This document shows positions 56,706-64,000 of a DNA stretch of 64,000 nucleotides, piece after piece (position 1 is the stretch's first letter; each line of letters opens with the position of its first letter). This DNA comes from CAYOBW01 sp964402115. GTDB taxonomy: Bacteria; Verrucomicrobiota; Kiritimatiellia; UBA8416; CAYOBW01. The notes beneath the pieces were generated by a model. That model saw only the letters and a program-made list of their open reading frames with translations, searched no databases and was not told where the DNA came from. The stretch lies in assembly GCA_964402115.1 (NCBI GenBank), contig CAYOBW010000003.1:28209-92208 (forward strand), in the 5' to 3' direction. Both the position numbers and the translations under genes were made by a program.

Positions 56706-58858
56706 GCGCGGGGCTCGCGCTGCAGGGCCTGGCGCAGGCGGCGCAGCCCCTGCTGCAGGAGCGGCTCCGGCGGGAGGCGGAAGCAGATGCGCCCCGTACG
56801 GCCCTCGCAGAACCACACGCCGGCGGCGGGCGCGAGCTCGGCGCGCACCTCGAAAAACGTCTCCGCCGCCCGCGTGCCGCCCCTGTCGTCCGGCGTCACC
56901 GCCACCTCGCCCCCGCCCCGCCAGCCGAGGGCCGCCGACGGCAGCTCGCGCCGCTCGGCGGGAAGGATCGCGCGGTCCAGCACCGCCAGCGGCTGGCCCG
57001 CGCGCCCGCGCAACCGGACGGCGGCGTGCCGGATCCCGCCATCGTAGAGGCGCGAAGCCTGGGCCTGGGAAACGGTGGCGACGAAGCGGAAGCGGGCCGG
57101 GTTGACCACGCTGCCGAGCAGCGTGCCGCGGTCGATCCGCACCCCGGTCTGCTCGGCCAGCACCGGCGCGATCCAGAGGCCGGCGCGCGGCGCGCGGACG
57201 ATCAGGCCCGCGCGCTGCTGGAGCAGGCGCTCGCGCTGGCCCCGCACGGCGGCCAGGTACTGCGCCAGCGGCCCGAGGTCGGCGGTGGACTCGCGCAGCG
57301 CCCGCCGCTGCATGGCGAGGGCCTGCGCGAGCCGTGCCTCCACGGCGGCGAGATCGAGATCCAGCTCGTCATCGGCGAGGCGGACCAGCGGCTGCCCGTT
57401 CGTGACGCTCTGCCCGGACGGCGTCAGCACCGCCGCGAGGCGCCCGGCGGCGGCATTGCTCACGTCGTCGCGTTCGACCGCGCGCAGGACGCCGGGAGCC
57501 AGGAAGCGGCAGGGCAGCGGCAGCACGGCCAGCAGCAGCGCCAGCCCCGCCGCCAGCCCCGCGGTCGCGGCCAGCGCGCGCGCTCGGGTGCGCTCGAGGG
57601 CCGGCGAGGCGGCAAGGTAGCCCGCGAAACGCACCAGCGGCACGCCGCCCCAGGCCACGGCACAGGCGACGGCCATCAGCGCCCCGACGATGAGGTAGCG
57701 GCGGGCGACCAGCAGGATCATCGCCGAGAAGACCACGGCGCGGTAGGCGCCGCTGAGCAACCCGTAGCACGCCAGCCAAACCGCCTCGCGCCGGCCCTGG
57801 GCGGGACTGCGGGAGGCGCGCCGCCCGAAGAGGTACCGCTCGGCGAGGTGCCGCAGCTGGCGGGACGCGCGGCCGTGCAGGTTCGGGATGTCGAGCAGGT
57901 CGGCGAGGATGTAGTAGCCGTCGTACCGCAGCAGCGGGTTGCCGTTGAACAGCACGCTCGACACCGACGCCACGAAGATCATGTTGTAGGCCACGCTGTG
58001 CACAACGCCGGGGCTCGTCGCGGCCCAGACCACCATGGCGCCCGCGGCCACGAACAGCTCGGCGAGCATGCCGGCGGCGGCCACGACGATGCGCTGGCGG
58101 CGGGCGCGAAACGCCCAGCTGGAGGTGACGTCCACGTAAGGGACGGGCGTGAAGATCAGCAGCATGACGCCCAGCGTGTGCACTTCGCCGCCGTAGCGCT
58201 TGCAGGCCAGCGCGTGGCCGAGCTCGTGGATGACCTTCACCAGCGCGAGGCCGATGTAGAGCAGGAACAGGTTGCCGGGAGCCAGCACGCTCTGGGTCTG
58301 CTCGCGCAGCGCCTCGGCGTTTTCGAGGCCGACCTTGACGGCCCACCCCACGGCGGCCAGCCAGGCGACGAGCCCGGGCCAGCCGAAGAGCAGGCGCGCG
58401 AGGGGCTGCAGGCGGCGCATGAGCGCCTCGGGGTCCCACAGCGGAAAGCGCGCGAACATGACGTTCAGCCACAGCGCCTGCTGCTCCCGCCGGACGCGTT
58501 TGCGGTAGCGCTCGAAGAACGCCTCGCTCTCGGGGGGCAGCTCGTAGTGCAGGAGGTTCGCGGCGTAGAGCTGGGTCAGGAGGTGCAGCACGTCCGCCTG
58601 GCCCGGGGCGTCCGCCGGGTGCGCCGCCAGGCAGGCCTCCCACGCGGCCTGCACCGTGCAGTCGGGCCCCAGGCGCACGAGGAAGTCGTACGCCGCGGGC
58701 CGCACGCGGTGGAACTGGTTGTTGAACGGGTCGTGGAGCAGGTACCAGCGCTCGCCGCGGTAGTACTGGCGGCACACGCGCACCTGCGGGTGCAGGCTCA
58801 CGCGCAGGGTCGCGACCCGGTACCAGAACTCGCTGAACGTCCGGTTCGCCGTCGCCAT
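56702..58858 (-). CDS. Fusion of PqqD-like domain, M50 (site-2) metallopeptidase and HlyD-like adaptor
   Basis: This encodes 718 residues. Residues about 25-108 resemble a PqqD-like/RRE fold (WYLLHDPFNNQFHRV...DVLHLLTQLYAANLLHYE), the type that binds leader peptides. A membrane region of several helices follows. It contains HELGH (211-215) and NPLLRYDG (307-314), the zinc ligands and third-ligand motif of M50 site-2 proteases. After further helices (about 360-455), residues about 470-690 carry a short biotinyl-lipoyl/HlyD hairpin with SGQSVTNGQPLVRLADDELD and GLIVRAPRAGLW. Related M50-HlyD proteins pair with HlyD adaptors and TolC in peptide export systems. Its stop overlaps the secA-like start. 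In this setting the protein may recognise and process the N-terminus of an exported substrate. Confidence 0.87.
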   Translation of the reverse strand: MATANRTFSEFWYRVATLRVSLHPQVRVCRQYYRGERWYLLHDPFNNQFHRVRPAAYDFLVRLGPDCTVQAAWEACLAAHPADAPGQADVLHLLTQLYAANLLHYELPPESEAFFERYRKRVRREQQALWLNVMFARFPLWDPEALMRRLQPLARLLFGWPGLVAWLAAVGWAVKVGLENAEALREQTQSVLAPGNLFLLYIGLALVKVIHELGHALACKRYGGEVHTLGVMLLIFTPVPYVDVTSSWAFRARRQRIVVAAAGMLAELFVAAGAMVVWAATSPGVVHSVAYNMIFVASVSSVLFNGNPLLRYDGYYILADLLDIPNLHGRASRQLRHLAERYLFGRRASRSPAQGRREAVWLACYGLLSGAYRAVVFSAMILLVARRYLIVGALMAVACAVAWGGVPLVRFAGYLAASPALERTRARALAATAGLAAGLALLLAVLPLPCRFLAPGVLRAVERDDVSNAAAGRLAAVLTPSGQSVTNGQPLVRLADDELDLDLAAVEARLAQALAMQRRALRESTADLGPLAQYLAAVRGQRERLLQQRAGLIVRAPRAGLWIAPVLAEQTGVRIDRGTLLGSVVNPARFRFVATVSQAQASRLYDGGIRHAAVRLRGRAGQPLAVLDRAILPAERRELPSAALGWRGGGEVAVTPDDRGGTRAAETFFEVRAELAPAAGVWFCEGRTGRICFRLPPEPLLQQGLRRLRQALQREPRA

Positions 58859-58859
58859 G

Positions 58860-60731
58860 TCACCACCAGATCCGCAGCCGCAGGTAGTCGGCCGTGCGAT
58901 GTCCCAGCAGCCAGAGCGGGCTGCGGCGCCCCACCCGGATGCGCGCGACGCCGTTCATGCCCGGCCGCCACCAGGCCTCGGCCGCCGCGGGCGCACCGCG
59001 CACCGTGACCGTGTTGCCCTGCTCGCCGGCCTGCGCGGCGGGGTCTATCCGCGTCACGCGCACGGCGAACCGCCGCCCCGGCTGGCTTTTGAAAGCCAGC
59101 GCGCCCGCGCCGTCCGCCGGCAGGTCGTCGATGTCGGCCTCGTCGACGGCCATCTCGACGTAAAGCTTGTCCAGCCGCGCCACCTTCGCCAGGAGGTCGC
59201 CGGTCTTGACGGGCACGCCGAGCCGCTCGCGCAGGTCGCCCTCGACCACGCAGCCGTCCAGCGGCGCGCGCACGGAGGCCTGCGCCACGCGCCGACGCAC
59301 CAGCTCCAAACGCGCCCGCGACTGTTCGGCCTGCGCCTCGGCGATGCGCATGTCGGCGTACTCGTTGGCCGCGCGCGCCTTCTCGACTTCGCGCAGGTAG
59401 CGGTTGCGGTCGGCGAGCGCCGAGGCCTCCTCGAGCAGCAGGTCGCGCGTATCCAGCGTGACGAGCACGACGCCGGCGGTCACGCACGCGCCGACCTCGA
59501 CCGGCGCGGTGTCGATGTACGCCTCGAACGGGGCGGTGACGACACCCACCACCTCGCTGCGCAGCACGAACGGGGCCTTGATCTCGTATTCCAGCCGTCC
59601 GGCCACCAGCCAGATGGCCAGCGCCGTCCCGGCCGCCGCCAGCAGTTTGGCGCCCGTATGCCGCGGCCCGAGCAGCGCCTCCAGCCGCGGCCGCGCCGCC
59701 TCCCAAAGCCGGCCGCCCACCCACCGGTCGGCCCGCCGCAGCGTGTCCAGCCGGTCGGCCACCTGGTCGGCCGCCAGCCGCAGGTGCCGCACTTCGTCCT
59801 CGGCGAACGGCTGCCGCCGCTCGGCCAGCAGCACGGCGCAAGGCCGGCCCGCCGCGCGCAGCGGCACGGCGCAGAGGCTGGCCCCGCCCTGCCCGGCGGC
59901 AACCTGCTCCAGGTCGCGCGTCACGGTGGCGCTTCCCTCCGGCGCGGGCCAGAGCAACTCATCGTCCTGGTCCAGGCACTCCTCCATGGCGGCCTCGAGC
60001 GCCTGCACGATGTTCATCTTTCGCTCGAAACGCTCGACGTGGCTGATGGCCCGCACGCGGATGTAGGGGCGGTCCAGCCAGCCGAGGCTCACGCGGTCGC
60101 AGTGGTGGCGGGACGCCAGCTCGTTGCAGAGCGCCATGGCGGCGGCGGCGAAACGCCGCTCCGTGCCGAGCAGCACCATGAGGTCCAGCACCGAGGCGTA
60201 ATGCTGCGTGTCGCGCCGCGCCTGGTCGAGGTGGCGGCGCAACTGGTAAACGGCGGCGTGTCCGGCGTAAAGCCGCAGGGCGGCGAGTGCGTCGCCCGCG
60301 GCGGCAGCCGGCGTCCGCTCGACGCGGAACACGGCCACGGCAGCTTCCGCGGCGGGCGCGAGGTCCAGCCGCACGGCCAGGTTCCAGGTGTCGGCATCCG
60401 GCGCGGCGCCCACCGGGCCGGGGGGCGGCGGGGTCAGCGCCAGCCCCGCCGCGGACGCAAGGCCCGCCGCGGCGGAGACGTCCCAGCCGGGCAGACGTTC
60501 CGCATCGGGGGCGCCGCGTTCGGCCGCCGACCAGGCCGCGGCCTTGCGCCAGCCGCCGTCCCCGCCGGGCAGCGCGAGCACGGCCACGGACGCCCCGCAG
60601 AGCCGCGCCCCACCCGCCAGGAAAGCGGTCCAGAAACGCGCGGTCGGCTGATCGGCCGCGGGCAGTCCGTCCAGCAGGGCCGCCAGGGCGGCGGCGCGTT
60701 CGGGCAGGGCCATGGGCGCGGTGTCGGTCAC
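58860..60731 (-). CDS. GAF domain fused to HlyD-like membrane-fusion protein
   Basis: This encodes 623 residues from a GTG at 60731 that overlaps the upstream stop (GTGA); an ATG 18 bases further in (60713) is the alternative. Residues about 185-330 form a GAF domain (DLMVLLGTERRFAAAAMAL, HHCDRVSLGWL, AVPLRAAGRPCAVLL). They are preceded by about 180 Ala-rich residues and followed by one transmembrane helix (about 361-378) and an HlyD part. The HlyD part includes a short coiled hairpin (EEASALADRNRYLREVEKAR) and barrel strands (VRAPLDGCVVEGDLRERLGV, VKTGDLLAKVARLDKLYVEM). The layout places the GAF domain in the cytoplasm and the adaptor outside. A sensor gating export by a small ligand is inference. 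It is one base from the start of the M50 fusion. Confidence 0.85.
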   Translation of the reverse strand: MTDTAPMALPERAAALAALLDGLPAADQPTARFWTAFLAGGARLCGASVAVLALPGGDGGWRKAAAWSAAERGAPDAERLPGWDVSAAAGLASAAGLALTPPPPGPVGAAPDADTWNLAVRLDLAPAAEAAVAVFRVERTPAAAAGDALAALRLYAGHAAVYQLRRHLDQARRDTQHYASVLDLMVLLGTERRFAAAAMALCNELASRHHCDRVSLGWLDRPYIRVRAISHVERFERKMNIVQALEAAMEECLDQDDELLWPAPEGSATVTRDLEQVAAGQGGASLCAVPLRAAGRPCAVLLAERRQPFAEDEVRHLRLAADQVADRLDTLRRADRWVGGRLWEAARPRLEALLGPRHTGAKLLAAAGTALAIWLVAGRLEYEIKAPFVLRSEVVGVVTAPFEAYIDTAPVEVGACVTAGVVLVTLDTRDLLLEEASALADRNRYLREVEKARAANEYADMRIAEAQAEQSRARLELVRRRVAQASVRAPLDGCVVEGDLRERLGVPVKTGDLLAKVARLDKLYVEMAVDEADIDDLPADGAGALAFKSQPGRRFAVRVTRIDPAAQAGEQGNTVTVRGAPAAAEAWWRPGMNGVARIRVGRRSPLWLLGHRTADYLRLRIWW

Positions 60732-61561
60732 CGGCCCGGCTCCAGCAGCAGGTGGCCGCTCAAGCCGGGCCGCACGCGGTCGCCGGGGTTGTCGAACAGC
60801 ACCTTCACCCGCTTCAAGCCGCTGGCGGGGTCCACGACGGGCGAGACGAAATCCACCGTGCCCGTGCAGGAGAGGGCGCGCGCGTCGTCTTCGCCGATCC
60901 GCAGGCGGACCACCTGCCCCGTCCGCACCCCCCCCACCAGCGCGGCATCGGCGCTGACCGTGAAGTAGCACTGGTCCGCCTGCACGAGCCGCAGGACGGG
61001 CTTCGGGGGCTCGCAGGGCTCGCCGAGGTCCACGTACACATCCGCCACCACGCCGTCGAACGGCGCCGTGATGCGCCGCCGCCGCCACTGGGCTTCGGCC
61101 ATCTGGTATTCGATCTGTTCGCGCTCCTCCGCGCTGACGAGCCGGGCGTGCTCCGCCTCGGCGATCTTGAGCTCGAGCTCGCGCTTCTCGAGTTCCTCGC
61201 GGCTGACCGACCGGGTCGTGCTGAAGAGCTGGCGCGTCGCCGCGACGTCGTTGCTGAGCGTGGCCACGCGCTGGGCGGCGGCCACGACCTCGGCCTTGCT
61301 TTCCCAGGCCAGCTTGCGGCGGGACACTTCGAGTTCCTCGATCTCCCGGTCGAGTTCCACGAGCACGTCGCCCTTGTGCACGCGGGCGCCCTCGGGGGCT
61401 ACCAGGCGCGTCACGGTGCCGGCGACGAACGGGCTGAGGCGCGATTCGTGGCGCGGCTCCACAATCCCTGGCAGCGCAACGGGATCCGCCGCGCCGGCGG
61501 CGACCGCGACCGCCCAGACCGCGCACGCGGACACCCGGCACAAGCGGAAGACTGACGGCAT
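60728..61561 (-). CDS. HlyD-like periplasmic adaptor
   Basis: This encodes 277 residues. I chose the ATG at 61561 (MPSVFRLCRV), 8 bases after a GAGG and with a signal peptide ending near AAGA. A longer frame to 61603 starts inside the intergenic repeat and is not credible. The fold is a membrane-fusion protein: first lipoyl half VAPEGARVHKGDVLVELDRE, an alpha hairpin with VATLSNDVAATRQLFS and SREELEKRELELKIAEAEHA, second half RRITAPFDGVVADVYVDLGE, and a beta-barrel tail (GVRTGQVVRLRIGE). It would link the inner-membrane components to the TolC-like channel. It overlaps the GAF-HlyD gene by GTGA. Confidence 0.88.
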   Translation of the reverse strand: MPSVFRLCRVSACAVWAVAVAAGAADPVALPGIVEPRHESRLSPFVAGTVTRLVAPEGARVHKGDVLVELDREIEELEVSRRKLAWESKAEVVAAAQRVATLSNDVAATRQLFSTTRSVSREELEKRELELKIAEAEHARLVSAEEREQIEYQMAEAQWRRRRITAPFDGVVADVYVDLGEPCEPPKPVLRLVQADQCYFTVSADAALVGGVRTGQVVRLRIGEDDARALSCTGTVDFVSPVVDPASGLKRVKVLFDNPGDRVRPGLSGHLLLEPGR

Positions 61562-61576
61562 GACGACCTCGCGGCT

Positions 61577-61674
61577 AATGTGGGCTTTGCCCACAACCCT
61601 CACCCCGTCCCTCTCCCAGTGGGAGAGGGCGGGAATATCTTGTTCTTCTTCGCCGTTCCCGGCGGTTAAGGCAC
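61577..61674 (-). repeat. Intergenic repeat, copy A (between tolC-like and hlyD-like genes)
   Basis: Read on the minus strand this begins GTGCCTTAACCGCCGGGAAC and ends GGGCAAAGCCCACATT. It matches copy B at 63410-63511 with 24 identical bases at one end and 41 at the other. It carries two stems: CCTCTCCC/GGGAGAGG (61609-61627) and TGTGGGC/GCCCACA (61579-61595). It fills the gap between the tolC-like stop and the hlyD-like ribosome site. Confidence 0.92.
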
Positions 61675-63203
61675 TAAGGGGTGGCGGCAGGCGGCTCCTG
61701 CGGATCGGCCTGCCGCTTGACGAGCAGGTCGCCGGCGGCGCTCTCGTATTCGATCAACGCGGTCTGGCAGCGCACGATGCTCTCCAGCTCGGCCTGGCGC
61801 GCCTCCGCGAGGTCATCCTCGACATCGAGCACCTTGCGGCTGTCGCTCTTGCCCGCCTCGAGCCGGCTCATTTCCGTCTCCAGCACCTGGCGGCTGAAGT
61901 CGGCGACCTGTTTGTAGTTGGCCGCCTGATCGCGCGAGCCGGTGACCTTGCGCACGGCCGCGTCGAGGCTGTTGACGATCTCGATTTCGGCCTGCTTGAG
62001 GTTGACCAGCGCCTGGGCCCGGCGGCAGCGGGCCGCCGCCAGCTCACGGCGCGCGCGCGTGTCGCCCAGCAGCGGCAGGCGCAGCTCCACGCCGACGGAC
62101 CACGCCTCGTACCGGTTGTCGGAAATATCGTCCCAGGCGCCCCCGGCGTCTTCGCCGAGGCCGTTCAGCCCGTAGCTCGCCTTCAGGTCCACCTGCGGCC
62201 AGCGCTGGTTGCCGGCGTATTGCACGCGAACCCGCTCCTGTTCGACCACGTGCTTGCGGATCAGGTAGTCGGGATGGAGCGCGAGCGCGCCCCGCACGCC
62301 CTGCACGTAGTCGGGGCGCGCGGCGTCGAGCGCCGGCTGCGCGGTCGCCACGAGGGCGACGGTGTTGGAATCGCACGCCTGGGCGAAGAACGTGCGCAGC
62401 TCGTCCATGGCCGCGATCCGCTTCAGGTGCGCCTCGCTGACACGCGTGCGGCGCATGGCCACGCCGGCCTGGGCCTGGCTGACTTCGAGTTCGGCCATCT
62501 TGCCCGTGCCGACGCGCGCGCGGTTGTCGGCGAGCACCTTCTCGGCCAGGGTCACGGACTCGGCGCCGAGCCGCTCCTGCTCCTGGGCGAGGTAGAGGCT
62601 CCAGTAGGCGATTTCGGCGCGGGCCATGACCAGCAGCAACTGCTTGCGGAACTCCTGGAAGGCGATTTCGGACTCGGCGCGGGCCAGACGCAGGCGGGCC
62701 AGGGCGACCCCCAGGCCGGCGTTACGCAGCAGGGGTTGGACGAGGCTGGCGCCGAGAAACCCCTCGTACTCGCGATCGAGCGGGTCGTCGGGCCTGACGC
62801 GCAGGTTGTTGTAGATGTCCTGCAGCGTGTAACCGAACTGCACCCGGCCGCCGGTGGGGAGCGCCGTCTCGACGCCGGCGTTGTACTCCTTGCGCTCCTC
62901 CTCGAAGTAGACGTTATTCTGGCTGATCTGCTGTTCGCGGGTGTTCTCGCGCTCGTTCTGCAGCCGCGTCACCCCGCCCACGGCCGCGGGCTCGAAGGCG
63001 CCCCACTCGCTGCGGTAGAGGTTGACGCTCGCCTGCCAGCCCCACCGGCTGGCCTGGACGGCCAGATTCTGCGCGAGCACGAGCTGTCGGCAACGCGCCA
63101 GGTCCAGCGGCGCCGGCGCCGCCTCCGCGGGCGCCTCAGCCCCGTGCAGTCCCCCCACCCCCAAGTAAAACCCACAAACCAGCAGTAGTCCACGAGTTCT
63201 CAT
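61674..63203 (-). CDS. TolC/OEP-family outer-membrane channel protein (first gene of the secretion operon)
   Basis: This encodes 509 residues. The start at 63203 follows a GGGGAGG by 7 bases and yields a signal peptide (MRTRGLLLVCGFYLGVGGLH). Two outer-membrane efflux protein repeats are recognisable. The first has LDLARCRQLVLAQNLAVQAS and GASLVQPLLRNAGLGVALAR. The second starts near GALALHPDYLIRKHVVEQER and has VELRLPLLGDTRARRELAAA. Long Ala/Glu/Arg-rich coiled segments fit the periplasmic alpha-barrel. TolC-type trimers form the outer-membrane exit duct for type I secretion and efflux. Here the partners are HlyD-like adaptors, an M50 fusion and a SecA-like ATPase rather than an ABC or RND pump. 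Confidence 0.9.
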   Translation of the reverse strand: MRTRGLLLVCGFYLGVGGLHGAEAPAEAAPAPLDLARCRQLVLAQNLAVQASRWGWQASVNLYRSEWGAFEPAAVGGVTRLQNERENTREQQISQNNVYFEEERKEYNAGVETALPTGGRVQFGYTLQDIYNNLRVRPDDPLDREYEGFLGASLVQPLLRNAGLGVALARLRLARAESEIAFQEFRKQLLLVMARAEIAYWSLYLAQEQERLGAESVTLAEKVLADNRARVGTGKMAELEVSQAQAGVAMRRTRVSEAHLKRIAAMDELRTFFAQACDSNTVALVATAQPALDAARPDYVQGVRGALALHPDYLIRKHVVEQERVRVQYAGNQRWPQVDLKASYGLNGLGEDAGGAWDDISDNRYEAWSVGVELRLPLLGDTRARRELAAARCRRAQALVNLKQAEIEIVNSLDAAVRKVTGSRDQAANYKQVADFSRQVLETEMSRLEAGKSDSRKVLDVEDDLAEARQAELESIVRCQTALIEYESAAGDLLVKRQADPQEPPAATP

Positions 63204-63210
63204 GGCATGC

Positions 63211-63217
63211 CCTCCCC
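63211..63217 (-). promoter_or_regulatory. Ribosome binding site for the tolC-like gene
   Basis: GGGGAGG on the minus strand, 7 bases before the ATG at 63203. It supports this start over an in-frame extension to 63302. Confidence 0.7.
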
Positions 63218-63409
63218 GACCGGCGCTTGCCGGCGCCTCGTTCCCAATCGCGCGACCGGAATCTACGCCCGACACGGAAGTTCTGCAATCCCGGAATCGC
63301 ATGCCCAGGTGCGCCTTCGCGCAAATGCCACTATGCGCCGCGTGGCGTGGGGTGTATGATGGGAAAGTGCGACCACGATACCCGGACGAATCGGCCGCGA
63401 AGGCGATTC

Positions 63410-63511
63410 GTGCCTTAACCGCCGGGAACGGCGCCGGGAAGCAAGATTTTTCCGCCCTCTCCTCCCATTAGGGAGAGGGACGGGGTGAGGGTTGTGGGCA
63501 AAGCCCACATT
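63410..63511 (+). repeat. Intergenic repeat, copy B (upstream of the beta-strand-repeat protein)
   Basis: The same element as copy A but on the plus strand, so the two copies are inverted around the tolC-like gene. It has the stems CCCTCTCC/GGAGAGGG and TGTGGGC/GCCCACA. It ends immediately before the GGGAGG ribosome site of the gene at 63527, as copy A does before the hlyD-like gene. Confidence 0.92.
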
Positions 63512-63526
63512 GGGAGGAATGCAGGA

Positions 63527-63961
63527 ATGAAAACCAGGAACGTATGGAGCCTCGCCGCCGTGATCGCCGGCCTGGCCGCGCTGCTCACCGCACCCTCCGC
63601 ATCCGCGGCAACGTATTACTGGGACTCAAACGGCGCCACCGCGGGTTTCGGCACCACCGCCGGCACGTGGGGCACGAGCGCATTTTGGACCCTGACGGCC
63701 GGCGGTGGCTCTCCGCATTCCGCCGTTATCAATACCGCCGTGGGGGATACCGTCAATTTCGGCACCACCGTCAACTATGCCGGTTCCCCTGCCACCGTGG
63801 GCGTCGCCCCAGCCGGCGTTACTGTCGGCAACATTTCTTTCGGCTCTGGCCAGAGCACCGCGCTTACCTTGGGCGATACCGCGAAGACCATCACGCTCGG
63901 CGCGGCCTCCACCATTACCCTCAGCCGTGCCAGTACAACTCACACCACTGGCATCCCATAG
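63527..63961 (+). CDS. Exported beta-strand-repeat protein, probably truncated
   Basis: This encodes 144 residues. The ATG at 63527 follows GGGAGG (63512-63517) and gives a clear signal peptide (SLAAVIAGLAALLTAPSASA, cleaved before ATYYWD). The mature start YYWDSNGATAGFG and TWGTSAFWT, then Thr/Gly/Ala-rich strands (NISFGSGQSTALTLGDTAKT), match the opening of autotransporter-associated beta-strand repeat proteins, which usually run for many hundreds of residues. A TAG at 63959-63961 ends it after one partial repeat. The 39 bases that follow do not resume the pattern in any frame. A nonsense mutation, a frameshift or an insertion just past 63950 would explain this. An in-frame GTG/ATG upstream inside the repeat is not the start. 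Confidence 0.7.
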   Translation: MKTRNVWSLAAVIAGLAALLTAPSASAATYYWDSNGATAGFGTTAGTWGTSAFWTLTAGGGSPHSAVINTAVGDTVNFGTTVNYAGSPATVGVAPAGVTVGNISFGSGQSTALTLGDTAKTITLGAASTITLSRASTTHTTGIP

Positions 63962-64000
63962 GCATCCCTGTGGGCAGCAGGGAAAATGCTGGCCGGGAGG

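Noticed and set aside
57026..60968. Plus-strand open frames of 660 and 703 codons opposite the secretion operon
   Set aside because: Low-complexity composition, and the minus-strand genes there have clear domains and coupled starts.
63355..63360. TATGAT as a -10 box for the last gene
   Set aside because: No matching -35 at 16-18 bases and it is about 170 bases from the start with the repeat in between.

Overview
The window is GC-rich, gene-dense bacterial DNA with no RNA genes, CRISPR array or insertion sequence that I could find. Several markers point to the PVC superphylum (Kiritimatiellota, Lentisphaerota, Planctomycetota or Verrucomicrobiota): a giant protein with an N-terminal LEPR-XLL motif, a PEP-CTERM protein, a pseudopilin with an H-X9-DG motif, a haem-binding protein related to the HzsA middle-domain family, and a GH95 alpha-L-fucosidase. 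I cannot decide the phylum from sequence alone.

Layout. Positions 1-7017 hold the 3' end of a GH95 fucosidase, a small membrane-anchored protein of unknown function, an MFS exporter, and a secreted three-haem protein with a discoidin-like front end. Positions 7018-7507 are non-coding and rich in hairpins, including a 66-bp near-perfect palindrome. Positions 7508-49294 are one uninterrupted minus-strand gene encoding about 13,928 residues. From N to C it carries LEPR-XLL, LamG, about 33 CARDB-like repeats (one with a second LamG nested in it), a PPC/IPT region, a beta-propeller, nine Ig-like repeats, an incomplete RHS shell, a dockerin-like pair, BIG2-like domains, a second propeller, about 70 YD/RHS repeats ending in an RHS core, a helical region, an HExxH metalloprotease-like segment, twelve cadherin-like repeats and a calcium-binding tail. 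Divergent from it are thrB (homoserine kinase) and a J-domain-like protein.

Positions 51673-54708 are a cobalamin riboswitch followed by a three-gene unit: a PEP-CTERM protein, a secreted protein, and an H-X9-DG pseudopilin whose start overlaps the preceding stop. I read this as a candidate corrinoid-responsive cell-surface system.

Positions 54717-63203 are a tightly packed minus-strand operon. In transcription order it encodes a TolC-like outer-membrane factor, an HlyD-like adaptor, a GAF-HlyD fusion, a PqqD-like/M50 peptidase/HlyD fusion, and a shortened SecA-like ATPase. No ABC transporter ATPase is present. The giant protein has no classical signal peptide and the operon lies about 5 kb away, so this operon is a candidate dedicated export machine for LEPR-XLL giant proteins. 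That link is inference. A roughly 100-bp repeat occurs twice in opposite orientation around the tolC-like gene, each copy just upstream of a start codon. The window ends in a short, probably truncated beta-strand-repeat surface protein.
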